A stretch of 64,000 bases of DNA. It comes from Gnetum montanum. Taxonomy: Eukaryota; Streptophyta; Gnetopsida; Gnetales; Gnetaceae. Positions 32,815 to 43,265 of the stretch are shown here, piece by piece (position 1 is the first letter of the stretch; each line of letters starts with the position of its first letter). The stretch covers positions 418,458-482,457 of the forward strand of contig MNCI01000967.1 in the NCBI GenBank assembly GCA_015680685.1, in the 5' to 3' direction. Under the pieces are notes generated by a model, which made no database searches, was not told where the DNA came from, and saw only the letters and a list, made by a program, of their open reading frames with translations. Both the position numbers and the translations under genes were made by a program.

Positions 32815-35800
32815 TGTTTGCACATTTTGGCCATTTCATGGAACAGAACCCAATTTCATCCAGAAGAAAATGAATGTAGAAAATTAAAGCAAGATGAAAT
32901 TAAAACAAAAGTGCAATGCCCGTTATTCAAAAGATTGAAGTCCAAATGCATATTGGGTGGACTTAATTGGCTATCGTTTTGTTTCGTGGGTCATGCACAC
33001 ACATAATTCCCACACATGTTTCCACTTCCTCTAATCAAGTTCTCGTGTCTTCTCATATTTTCGGATGTCTGTCTCTTCATCAATACCATATTCTCAGTCA
33101 CGCATAGTCATCTCATTGACATTAACATCAGGAAGCAAAAATTTCAAGTTGCGTGATTCTTAGCCAGACAAAGTACCAGCAGGACTAAGATCAGAAATGC
33201 TAAATTGGTTCTCCCAACTGTGATTGCTGCAATGCTCAATGCTCCATGACTGTTTATGATTAGGAAAATATTATAGTGATTTTTGGACATGTTTTATGGT
33301 GTGTTATGATGGACGTGATTGCTACTGATGGTAGCGGTTAACAGGAGCTGGACTTGTTCTTGTTCTGGAGGTAACAGTGTGGGTATTTTATTTCATCTCT
33401 CTTCCATTGATGTTGGGCATGGTTGCTGCCACTTGGGAAATACTTTACTGGGTCACATGTCTCGTCATGTTTTCTTCACCGTTGGTTATGCCTGGTTTTG
33501 CTTCCTCTCCATTCGGCTAACATGTGGACACAATTCCACACAACAAATTTCTATACGACAATGAGAAATATTAATTAGAGTTACTACATAATTAGATCTG
33601 GAATATTCTTTTCTAGATATTATTATGACTTAATTCTTATTGCAACTATTGCTAATGTCATTTTAAATGGAGACAAGCGAATAGCTACAAGTATCGATGA
33701 TTATAATAATAAAATTTAAAAATATATATGTGGCTATGTTGTATGGAAGAAAGAGAGAGAGAGTAGCAAAAGGTGGCACTGGATAAGGGTTACAACAATC
33801 ATAGTTTTTTATGGAATGCATGGCACATGGTGGCAGCAACTCGACGTAGAACACCATGGTTAATAGCCGCTCCTATGACAACACCACCGCATTTCAATTT
33901 TGTTACCTGTAATAAACATTTCAGCAGTAGCCTTTGTCAGGAATTTAGGATATCACATGCGCAGCTGCACAAGAAATGAACTGAAACAAAACCTAGAAAC
34001 TTCCATTTATAGTACTATCAGATTATTGTACCTAGATTATGAAGAGCGGGGCATCATGCACTGTGTCACAGTGCAGATTCCATTGTGCAAACTTGCAAAA
34101 TGCAGGATTGTATTGTGCCAAATCGCTAAGATCTAACATTTCAGAATTGCAAGAAGCCATTAACAATAGCACGCCAGCTCTATTACAATCCACGTACAAT
34201 CTTCCATTGTCGAAATCCATTGTGACCCTACCTTCCATAAAATGGTAGCGTAGGGTAGAAAAACATTGAGCTCAAGTAGAACATGACCATTTGATCAATG
34301 TTGGACAAATTGAGGTGGGATCTTTCAATGGGCTCAGCCATCTCTACCATTTCTAAACTTTTAATCTGAACATTGATAGATGTAGCAAGCGTATCAGATG
34401 GTAGCATGAAAGTATGAAACCAAACACCAAGGAATATAGTGGAATCAGAGAAACGTAAAACTACAAGAAAATAAAAATAAAAATCTATAGCTACTCTAAT
34501 GGAAATAGCAAAGGCAAGTCTTAAAAAAGTCTAGAATCCAAGTCGTCAACACATCTTCTTTCATAGGCACTGCAACGGGCTGCTCAAGAAATGCAATGAA
34601 GTCGACCTTGTTTACGATGATGAAATTGTGCTCATTATTTTCTAAGAGATAATGGATAATGCATCATCACCTATAAACATTTAGCCCTATGGTGAATATA
34701 GCCACTAGATACTTGGCTTCATTTTAAATTTCCTATAAAGGATGTAATTTCATGACAATTGTAGCCTCTCAATTGAAATGGTGGGTATAACCACTACAAA
34801 GGCCACTTGTCAACTACAACTTTTTTATCTCCATGGTGACCACTTGGCAACTGAATGGGCCACTTGGCAACTAAATGGGACACATGTCAACTGTAGCTTT
34901 TTTATCTCTATCGTGGTTATAACCACCCATAATGTTTGTAACTTACCTCACCTTCGCATGATGATTGTAACTACCTTGAGGTTACTATAAAAGGGCTTCA
35001 AGGGTAGGAAGGAAGGGGTCTGAAGAAGGGGTGGAGAGCATTGGTAAAAGAAGACATTGTGAAAGATTGCTTATAAGATGACTTGTTAAAGACAACATTT
35101 CAACCTCTTTGTCATAGTCCTATGAGTTATGTTTATTTTTTTATTTTGTTTAAATTGTTTAGCTAGTGGTTTAGATAATATCATGCTTGGCAAGTAATTT
35201 TGGGATTTTTAGATTGCTCTTATTGTTCTTGTTGCATGATAGAAAATTTCTATTAAAATTTTGCCATAGAAGAGCTTGTGTTTGAAAGCCTTAAGAGCAT
35301 TTTAGTAGTGAATTTTATTATTGTGCAATGTATCAGAAATACTATTGAGATTGTTGTAAGAGATCCTCCGCATGTAGTCAAGCCGTCCTCCGCATGTAGT
35401 CAAGCCGTTGAACGATTCAATAGTCAAGAGGGTTCAGAAAATCTTTGGTATTTTGATAGGACCAGAATAGCTTCTTTTATCTTTAAAGTGAATCTCTGTG
35501 GTATTTCAATCATGAATTTTCAATTCTTTTGAAGGTTCTATTGAATGGAATTGTTGATGTCCATTATCTAGCAAAAATATAGTCTAGTACGTGATAGTTT
35601 ATGCAGCAATTTTTTGGGTAGCATAGTAGAATTTTCTTGAAGAAATTGCTTATTTGAGCCTTGGAAGTTTGAATAATTCATAGTTATTGAATTTGGGATA
35701 GCTTTATTGCGAAGTGTTTACTCATATAATTTTACCTTGTTTAAACATTTGAGGTCTTTACACAAATCTTCTTTATTTTTCTTTTCTTTCTATTTCTATT

Positions 35801-36024
35801 GAATCTCGCTCTATTTCTAGTTTTCTTATGGAACTATCTCTTTCTCTGGGGAAAATTAGAAGTAGATTCGCAGAGTTGTGCTCAAATATTTTTGCAAAAT
35901 TTTATTTGTTACAAGTAGGTATTATAAGGACCTCATAGACTAGGCAATTGAACAAAATAGGAACCCTCAACGATTCATAGTACTTTGTAAAGTTGGTTGA
36001 ATCTCTTTAAGATAAGTCATTTAT
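32815..36024 (+). repeat. 3' LTR, interrupted by the assembly N
   Basis: It starts TGTTTGCACA and matches the 5' LTR to 36,024, where a single N replaces the last 187 bp. A 22-bp tandem duplication (TCCTCCGCATGTAGTCAAGC plus CG) at 35,364-35,407 is absent from the 5' LTR. A ~40-bp segment at 34,328-34,365 is also extra, and an ~19-bp segment near 28,228 is present only in the 5' LTR. Confidence 0.9.
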
Positions 36025-36025
36025 N
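36025..36025. other. Single N, assembly join
   Basis: One N in an otherwise unambiguous window. The sequence left of it is an LTR interior; right of it is an unrelated RNase H coding fragment. Together with the N at 36,833 it brackets an 807-bp piece. Confidence 0.95.
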
Positions 36026-36320
36026 TAGGGAATGCAAATTAGCTTTTCAAACTCTGAAACAGAAGCTAGTAGAAACAACCATTCTACAAGTTCCTCATTG
36101 GTCCAAACCATTTCATATCATGACTGATGCATCCAAATATGCCTTAGGAGCTGTACTTACATAGTTAGATGACCAGAAACATCCTTATTACATCCACTAT
36201 GCAAGTAGAAGTATCGCTGGTGCACAACTTAACTACACTATCATAGAGAAAGAATTAATGGTTGTAGTGTTTGCACTAGAAAAGTTTAGACATTATATAA
36301 AGTATGTATACATGAAGATC
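36026..36320 (+). pseudogene. RNase H N-terminal piece of the Athila-like element, placed inverted
   Basis: In this orientation it encodes AFQTLKQKLVETTILQVPHW, then HIMTDASKYALGAVL, a stop, and IEKELMVVVFALEKFRHYI. These are the plant Ty3 RNase H blocks F-x-x-L-K, T-D-A-S-x-x-A-x-G-x-V-L and E-K-E-L-x-A-x-V-x-A-x-E-K-F-R-x-Y. The first catalytic Asp and the Glu of EKE are kept. The host element is on the opposite strand, so the piece is expected to be on the minus strand; it ends at the target duplication exactly where the RNase H C-terminal piece at 27,376 resumes. One internal stop. Confidence 0.85.
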
Positions 36321-36832
36321 ATAGTTGTTGGTGACCGTTTGGAACGTGACTGTCAACGAGTGTCCTTGAACAGGATTTAGGTGCTTACTGGTCTCTAGCA
36401 ACACCAAGGCCCAGATACCTCCAAATAGACTCAATAGTTAATGTGAGTATGTGTGTGTGCTTTTGTGGTGTGCTGTTATAAAAAATGAAACTATTGGGTT
36501 ATGTGTAAAACTATAAATGACTTATCTTAAAGAGATTCAACCAACTTTACAAAGTACTATGAATCGTTGAGGGTTCCTATTTTGTTCAATTGCCTAGTCT
36601 ATGAGGTCCTTATAATACCTACTTGTAACAAATAAAATTTTGCAAAAATATTTGAGCACAACTCTGCGAATCTACTTCTAATTTTCCCCAGAGAAAGAGA
36701 TAGTTCCATAAGAAAACTAGAAATAGAGCGAGATTCAATAGAAATAGAAAGAAAAGAAAAATAAAGAAGATTTGTGTAAAGACCTCAAATGTTTAAACAA
36801 GGTAAAATTATATGAGTAAACACTTCGCAATA
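36321..36832 (-). repeat. Inverted copy of the 3' LTR end
   Basis: ATAGT (target duplication), then TGTTGG (complement of the LTR end CCAACA), then the reverse complement of the last ~507 bp of the LTR. The part 36,513-36,832 is, by eye, identical to the reverse complement of 35,705-36,024 (320 bp). 36,326-36,512 is the LTR end that is missing at the left N. Confidence 0.95.
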
Positions 36833-36833
36833 N
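36833..36833. other. Single N, assembly join
   Basis: Second N. It joins the inverted LTR piece to the RT start of the Athila-like element. About 700 bp of RT coding sequence are unaccounted for here. Confidence 0.95.
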
Positions 36834-37150
36834 AGTCAACAAATGGCAACGGAAAGTAATCTTTGAATGATGCAATATTCAGTAGCTTGAAATCTATGCA
36901 CACCCTTCATTTGCCTCCCTTTTCAAGCACAATAACTAAGGGGCTAACCCATTCACTATTAGTAATGGGGTATATGAACCCGGCCTTGAGAAGTTATTTG
37001 ATTTCTTCCTTGACTACTTGCTTCAGCTTTGGGTTCAAATGCCTCTGTGGTTGTCTTCGAGGTTTCATGGAGAGGTCAATGTAAATCCTATGTTAGCATA
37101 TCCTAGGATTTATTCTAGTTAATTTAGGATATGACCAAGTAAAGGCTTTT
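36834..37150 (-). pseudogene. Ty3 reverse transcriptase, N-terminal part
   Basis: The minus strand encodes KPRRQPQRHLNPKLKQVVKE, then LLKAGFIYPITNSEWVSPLV and VCIDFKLLNIASFKDYFPLP. This is the start of Athila/Ty3 RT (Q-P-Q-R-R-L-N-P-x-M-x-x-V-V-K-x-E, I-Y-P-I-S-D-S-x-W-V-S-P, C-V-D-Y-x-x-L-N-x-A-T-x-K-D-x-F-P-L-P-F-x-D). It is cut at the N at 36,833, right after FPLPF. The catalytic F/Y-x-D-D box is therefore not in the assembly for this element. Stops replace expected Trp and Gln. Confidence 0.9.
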
Positions 37151-37188
37151 GACCATCTATTGATTACCTTCAGAAATTTCTCTTTTTG

Positions 37189-37970
37189 TTACAGAGCAAG
37201 CTTCGCGTTGATAATTACTGGTTTTCCATTCTTAAGGAACGTGTATTCCATACCGATGGGTAATGGTTTCAGCTCGAGGGGCTCTTGCTTAAATTTCTCA
37301 GGGATTTCCAACTTCCCCCAATTGATATTTTTTAGGTTAAGGTTTGGAAGTTGGTAGTGGACTTTCTCTAATGCGTCTATGCTATTGATGTAAGTGCAAG
37401 TCAAACCCTCAATTGGTTCAATGCATATGAGTGAACTACTTTCTTGATCAACTGTTAGCCACTGGGTGCCTCCCTGTTGTGTGGCTACTACATATAGGCA
37501 TCTTTGTATGTTAATCACTTGTGCACACTGATTGCATGCAAGCAATGTTAAACTTTGCATAAACCATGACCTCTACTTGAAATTACATCCTATGTCATTA
37601 TATGAAATGTATGGAGCTTTCTTCTTCTAAATCTTTCCAAATATATTTTTCTTTGATATTTCTAGTGAAAGATCATGGATTCCTAGGCATGTGTCGATGA
37701 TGCTTAGCCATGCTCTTTCCATTATGATTGGGAAGTCCCCCTTACCATTGTTTACCTGAATCACTAGGACGTTAGCTGGGTATGACCACCCACAAATAGT
37801 CGTAATAATGTCTTTCACTAGTCCTAATGGGACAGTGATGGACTGGTCAGCCAACTCTAGATGGATGTTTCTCTTTTTCAATGGAGGTAGGTTCTAGGCC
37901 TTGAACATTTCTTGAGAAATCAATTTGACACCAAAACCTGAATCCAAAAGAGTCTTGCACAGAACATTTC
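37189..37970 (-). pseudogene. Ty3 aspartic protease and linker to RT
   Basis: On the minus strand, 37,970-37,627 carries the protease: LADQSITVPLGLVKDIITTI, then YPANVLVIQVNN and FPIIMERAWLSIIDTCLGI, matching the plant Ty3 pattern (L-A-D-x-S-x-x-x-P-x-G-x-x-x-D-V, then F-P-x-D-F-x-V-L, then I-I-L-G-R-P-F/W-L-x-T). The D-S/T-G triad would be near 37,950, where FGVKLIS and similar flank it, but it is not clear. The 123-residue frame at 37,560-37,189 is the protease-RT linker, acidic, with LKPLPIGMEYTFLKNGKPVI just before RT (L-K-P-L-P-x-x-L-x-Y-x-F-L). Confidence 0.8.
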
Positions 37971-38659
37971 AAATGATTTGTAAGTATATCAGAGAACTCC
38001 CAAGATTAGAGAATTTCTTGGGAAGGTGGCCAACTTTGATCCAATCAGTGACAGCATGTGTTAGCATGATCATATGCGTTGAGTGCGATGGTTGATTTGA
38101 AGGAAGCTCCAAATTTTTTATTGATACTGAGGCATCTAAGGAATCAACCGCTTGTGATTGCAAGGGCTTGGTTGGTCTATTGATTCTAAAAAAAAAGGTC
38201 TTTTCTTCATGTGGTTGTTGGAACCAACAATAGGTTGAGAGTTCACCCCACATAGCTAGAGTAGGTGGTAGTGAAGCTATTGGTGGAAGAGATGTGGTCA
38301 GATGAGAAGGATGATATGCTTATAGAATATCACCCCTAGAAGAGGGAGTCCCATAATACTCATGGGCTTGGTAGTAAGGTTGAGGAGTGATGTGACCAGT
38401 AGAGTCACATGGGGAGATTAGCTACTACATGTAATATACATATGGGTCAAGTTATCAGTAACGATGCTGTTGCCTTGGTGGTGGCATTTCCCATGATTGT
38501 GGGTGCTGCCACTATTGCTCAATTGGTTGTGGTGGAGTTCCACTTGGATAATACGTTAAGGGTTGGTGGAACTGTCTTGGGTGACCTTGGGGGTAAGGTA
38601 ACCTTCGGGGTGCTTGTTGTTTGTTCAATCATGGGTTGAGTGCATACACCCCAAACTCT

Positions 38660-39600
38660 TGTAGATGTCAGATTATAGGGAAACATCCCTTAGGATGCTC
38701 ATATTGACATATTTCACATCCACTATCATTATTTGTTTCTAACTCCACAACCTCTTCAATGATGGAAACTTTGCCCTTACCCTTGCTACGTGCATGTTCA
38801 GCTTCTCTCTTTTTCTTTTTTCATGATCACTACCTTTCTCTCTAGACTCCTCTACTATTTTAAGAACAGGATGAAATCTATTATCTAGGGAATCCCACAT
38901 TTGGTCTAACCTTGCCGATACTTCTGATGTCAACTTTTGGATAAGAAAAGTTTTCCTATTCACCATCTCTTTGAGTGGTGACTCTTCTTCATCCTCACAA
39001 AATCTTACTCCCCTCTTCCGAAGGGAAGGATCTCAGTTATACTCTTTCGCACTTTCTCTCTTTTGTAGCTCACCTTCTTCCTTAGCAACTTACTCTAATA
39101 GTCTTTGAATTTGATGGGACCTAAGCTCAAATAGTCTTCCTTGGGCACAAGTCCCAAGGGCTCTTCTTGTTTCATGCCTAAGCCCATCAACAAGACGGCG
39201 TAGTTGATCCCTTTGCAAATAACCATTTTCAGGACAACAGTATAATAGTGCATAATATTAGCCCATGGTAGCATCTAAGGGTTCATTTCCTCCTTTTTTC
39301 TAGCCTTGGATTTGCTTTCCCAAGTTAAACACTTAGAAGTACATTTGGTACTTGTCATTAAATAGTTCTAACATAATACTCCACCTACGAATGGATTCCA
39401 ATTCTAAAGACTGGTACTAGCTTTCCGCTTCTTTAACTAGTGTCCATGTGTCATTCTTTCTCTATATTTTGTAAGGCACACGCATCATGGAATGCTTGTA
39501 AGCAATTCTGAGGATCAGCATTGTATCCCCCTTCAAATCGTGGGATATTGTTCATATCTAATCTCTTGATCCTACTATCTTTCTGGTGCCTTGTTGGAAT
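38660..39600 (-). pseudogene. Ty3 gag remnant with CCHC knuckle
   Basis: The minus strand near 39,560-39,500 encodes NNIPRFEGGYNADPQNCLQA, then, after a shift, VKEAESWYQSLELESIRRWS (the W-Y-x-x-L-x-x-x-S-I-x-x-W block) and about 39,200 LRRLVDGLRHETRRALGTC. At about 38,722-38,680 is the knuckle CEICQYEHPKGC, a C-x2-C-x3-H-x3-C form. Downstream the sequence is Gln- and Pro-rich. The gene has at least two frameshifts and several stops. Position between PBS and protease confirms it. Confidence 0.8.
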
Positions 39601-40657
39601 TCTAACAACCTTAGTTATGTCCAACATACTTCAAGTAGCGAGTAGGGGTTCATCATGATCATCTGATCCATGGCATCTATTATGCCTACGTTGTTCCCTA
39701 CTCTGCCTTATTCTATGTCATGACTCTCTAGAGTTCCCTTGTCCCCTTTCCTGGTTGTTTCATCTATGAATTTCACTTTGCCTACCTTTATCCCCATGGT
39801 CTTTTTTCTTTATGACCATGTCTGGATATTGAAAGAGAGGGTGAAGGAGATCATGAAGGTGAAGAAGAAGGAGAACAAGCATCATGATAGTGTCTACTAC
39901 CTTCTCTTTTGCGATCTCAGCCCCAATCGCAATTGCGATCAGAATGTTCACCTTTATCATGAGTTTGTGTCTCTTTTTTGGATCCTTTGTGTCCATGGGT
40001 ATTAGAACATGGGTTATGAATAGTAGAATGAAGGTCCTGATACACAACCCCTTAGCCAAAGTCAAGAGTAGGAACATTGTTGTGTGGGCGACTGCCTGAG
40101 GTAGGTTCACCACCCTCATTTTCACTTAAGACACGTGGGGCATCCTAGGACCACTTACCCTTCAAAGACTTATGATGTCTCTCTTGTTGCAAGTCCCTTT
40201 GTTGTTGTGCCTCTATGGGATGGTATTCTCGCAAGTCATGGTCTTGCACAATGTATTTTGCATGTAATTTTGGCATGCTAATTCATGTAATAGCATGAAT
40301 AAGCATGCCCAAGACTGAACAATTGGGAGGTAACACTATGTTACCTTCTAAGTCTCGCCAACGTAGTTGTTTGTCTTGATGGAGGATAAAGGTAAAGTCT
40401 GGTATATACTCATTAGAATGAATATATACCACTTGAACTTGTTAAGGGACTAGTGGATCAACGTCATGTGTATTATGTCGTCGATTGTTTCCTATTTCAG
40501 ATCTAGGTGGTGAGGTGCTTTCATACGAAGAAGGAGACATACTTGTCTATTCAGTGTGCAATTTACTCTTGTTTATTATTTCCTCAATCAACCCTAAGGG
40601 TTTGTTCCAATGATGTGAATTATTTCCTATGTTCTAATTAGCACACAAACAATTAAG
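39601..40657 (-). other. 5' leader and gag N-terminal region of the Athila-like element
   Basis: This 1-kb stretch lies between PBS and the gag core. It includes short frames rich in Arg, Ser and Asp (for example RC of 39,660-39,760) that look like a charged gag N-terminus but match no motif. The 121-residue frame at 40,125-39,760 is hydrophobic in a way typical of an off-frame reading. Confidence 0.5.
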
Positions 40658-40675
40658 TCCTCAATAATGGTGCCA
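40658..40675 (-). other. Primer-binding site, Athila type
   Basis: Minus-strand TGGCACCATTATTGAGGA aligns with TGGCGCCGTTGCCGGGGA; the six differences are all transitions. It begins one base after the LTR end. Confidence 0.8.
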
Positions 40676-40676
40676 A

Positions 40677-41613
40677 TGATGAGTGACGCAGTACCCCTAT
40701 TCTCAACCATACAAATACAAATGTTTTATGCATGATCCGGTCGAATTACAAGAACTAAGTGCTTATGCGCCCTTGTGGAAGAAGGATGGGTTGGTTGATT
40801 TTTGTCTTTCCTAGCTTACCTATATGTCATGATTGTATGGTTAAGTAAGCTTTAGGCACATGATTTTTATAGCTTTTATGTTTTTATGTCCTATGCTAAT
40901 AGGGAAAGAGAGATAACTAGGTGACTAATTTAACTTAACTACTCATTAACTAAGTTCTAAATAATCCTAACACAAGCATCCATTCCCACTTTCCATACAC
41001 ATCCTAAACCAGTGCAACACTGCTGGGATTACTAAACCCTAATCATTACTAGGTTACCGAGTATTACACGCATACTCAAAGCAGTCGTGCTTGTGTAATT
41101 TAACGATTTGCTTAATTGATCAAAATGAATTGTTGTGCTAATAACATAAATGTGAAGTGCATAAAATAAAATAAAATAAAATAAATTCATAAGAAAATAA
41201 AATAAAAGAAATGGGTAAGAAAACAAATCTCAAGTGCTGCAAGGATGAATCAAAGAGCTCGTCTTTATTGCCATACACAAGGTGTGCTCAAGTACATAAT
41301 GCTCGAATAAAGATCCATCCACACTTATACCTCCTGTTGCATGCACTTGGAAAATACTCTAACTTTCAAATACACTACAAGAGTTTTGCTACTTGACTCT
41401 TGAAAGACTTCTCCTAAATTATGTGCCTGGGCATTGTATTTATAGGCTTTGGAGCAACTACTCTAATAATTAGAATAACTGCTAAAGTAACCACTAGAGT
41501 AACCACTCTAATAATTAGAATAACTGCTAGAGTAACCACTCTAATAATTAGAATAACTACTAAGGTAACCCCTAGAGTAACCTCTCTAATAATTAGAGTA
41601 ACTACTCTCATCA
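40677..41613 (-). repeat. 5' LTR of the Athila-like element (937 bp)
   Basis: TGATGAGTGACG...ACTCTCATCA. It pairs with 22,906-23,865 and keeps the same TATA box at 41,437-41,444. Its 45-bp U3 array is shorter than that of the 3' LTR. Confidence 0.95.
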
Positions 41614-41618
41614 ATCTT
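41614..41618. repeat. Target site duplication ATCTT, right copy
   Basis: ATCTT after the LTR terminus CTCATCA. It matches 22,901-22,905. Confidence 0.95.
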
Positions 41619-42800
41619 GTATGTGCTCATGCCTCATCTTCTCTTACTATTCTATTTAGAACTTCAACATTGACATCTTGTCTATCTCATTCTTTTTGAC
41701 ATCACTTTCTTTTGTGAACTAATTCATGTTCTCATTTTATGGGAATGTTTGTTTGATCCTATGAAATAGTAACATATTCTATTTGATCAGTTTCTAATCT
41801 AGAATCATGGCTTCATCCATATCTAGAAATTTAGCCATGTCCATATCCACTTCCCCTTGAAGGATCATTTCCTTCTTTTGTAGAAATAATGTGTATAATA
41901 TCAACACTAGAAAGACCATGATTGAACTTTATATTTTATACAAACTTGCTTGTGAGCACTATGTTCAAGATTTAATGGTTCATGTCTGACCTTTTGTATG
42001 TTAAAAATGTATCATTTTAAGTGCCTAAGATCCTTTTTTGCAAATATATATATAGAGGCAATTTATTTTATCATATATCAATTTATGAATGTTTTAGATA
42101 ATTGGTTATGATATTTTAATATATTTTGACTTTTTTAGCATGATAAGATGTATTGCTTAAACATTGAATATGCATATTTTTACTTACTTGTCTTGAAATT
42201 CCTCTCATATTGTTAGAAGAATATTGGTTTAGAGATAGGTTACTTGCTCTTAAATATCTTTTAAAAATCTTGAATCTAGTTTGTTTCTTGTTGTTGTGGA
42301 TACATGAAGGGCCATTTTTGATAAACACTCATTTTGCTTCATTATTCCTATGAAATTAATAAGATGTATGTACTCTTCATATGGTTCCCTTGAAAAATGT
42401 TTGTTTGTTATGCATGATTATATTATGAAACATTTTTACAAGTGTTTGGATGAATTCTTTTGGGTACTAATCATACAAGAGGAGAGTTTTGTACTCATTA
42501 TGCAATGGCTCTCCATAACTATATGTTTTTGTTCTAAAATGATATATCTTTAAGATACAAGTTTATATGCATCATCCTTTTTGGTCACGTCCAAAAAGGG
42601 GGAGAAGTAGGTAAAAATGTGTTATTATTGTGTTATTATTATTGAGACAAGAATAACCCATTTTCTTAAGTTTTGGACATTATCAAAAAGGGGAAGATTG
42701 TGGACCTTTTGGTTTTGGTATGTCAAAACATTAAGAAAAATGAAAGACAAGTTTGTTTGTATGTGTGAGTGTTGTTGTTGTGCTTTCAGGTAACCATTGA
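41619..42800. other. Flank of the insertion; possible Helitron continuation and a copia-type PPT
   Basis: If the Athila-like element inserted into the Helitron, the upstream part of the Helitron (minus strand) should resume here. The minus strand near 41,690-41,620 encodes NRIVREDEA, a style seen in the N-terminal region of some Helitron proteins, but this is weak. Further right, CCAAAAAGGGGGAGAAG (42,590-42,606) and ATCAAAAAGGGGAAGATTG (42,682-42,700) resemble copia polypurine tracts next to an LTR. I see no defined gene. Confidence 0.4.
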
Positions 42801-43265
42801 CATTGAATTCCTAAATGAGCACATCAACATCATTGGCTAAGTGACCAAGAGCTATGAGGCAATCATGCACTTTGATAGAGCTTCAATAGCCCATGGGGCT
42901 AGTATCTTTGCCATCATGAAATTCTTATTTGGTGAAATCCAATCCTTTGCCTATCAATTCGAGTTTCCATGTACCAACAATATAATAGAGTATGAAGGTT
43001 TGATCAAAGGAATGATGGTAGCTCACGACCTAGGAGTTAAGTGCTTGATGATCAAAGGCAATTCACAACTTGTGGTTAACCAAGTAACCAAGGTTTATGC
43101 ATGCAAATCCAAACATCTACAACTAATGACCTAGGAAAGCAATTGTTACAACAATTTGCAGACATTAATATCCAACACATACCCCACAATGAAAACACTA
43201 TAGTCGATGCCATTGCAACGCTAACCCTTAGTGTGATGTTAGATGTGTTTAATAAGTTTTCCATT
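42800..43265 (+). pseudogene. Tat-type (archaeal-like) RNase H remnant
   Basis: The 97-residue frame (42,841-43,134) reads MHFDRASIAHGASIFAIMKF, then FPCTNNIIEYEGLIKGMMVA and HDLGVKCLMIKGNSQLVVNQ. It matches the extra RNase H of Tat retrotransposons and RNase HI-like proteins: F-D-G-A-S at the first Asp, C-T-N-N-x-A-E-Y-E-A-L at the Glu, and D-S-Q-L-V-V-N-Q at the second Asp. Here the Asp of D-S is Asn (GNSQLVV), and the G of D-G-A is Arg. Following the first stop, the reading continues in fragments to 43,265 (MPLQR in place of A-D-A-L-A). No other domain of that element is nearby, so it is an isolated fragment. Confidence 0.85.

Larger units (their letters stand above)
27377..36024 (+). mobile_element. 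Long-LTR, non-autonomous Ty3-type element inserted in RNase H
   Basis: A 3,346-bp 5' LTR (27,377-30,722), a 2,092-bp internal region (30,723-32,814) and a 3' LTR starting at 32,815. Termini are TGTTGG/CCAACA. The internal region has PBS, gag and protease but no RT, RNase H or integrase and no room for them, so the element depended on a helper, like LARD-type derivatives. The 3' LTR is cut at the N at 36,025; its last 187 bp are in the inverted piece at 36,326-36,512. It is younger than the Athila-like element it interrupts. The length of the LTR compared with the internal region is unusual. Confidence 0.85.
22906..41613 (-). mobile_element. Athila-like Ty3 retrotransposon split by a younger element
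   Basis: The two LTRs (22,906-23,865 and 40,677-41,613) end in the 7-bp inverted repeat TGATGAG/CTCATCA and are flanked by the perfect duplication ATCTT. On the minus strand the order is: 5' LTR, PBS (40,675-40,658), gag (39,600-38,660), protease (37,970-37,627), RT start (37,150-36,834), RNase H, integrase (27,236-25,900), PPT (23,866) and 3' LTR. A second element occupies 27,377 to about 36.5 kb inside RNase H. Most of RT is missing at the N at 36,833. The element sits at the edge of the Helitron remnant, which suggests it inserted there. Lineage is inferred from PBS, RT and RNase H motifs. Confidence 0.9.

Noticed and set aside
35705-36832. 320-bp perfect inverted repeat as a genuine hairpin or second element
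   Set aside because: Each arm ends at or beside a single N, and reversal of the bracketed piece explains both halves. A real inverted duplication would not need the missing LTR end and host RNase H half to be inside it.
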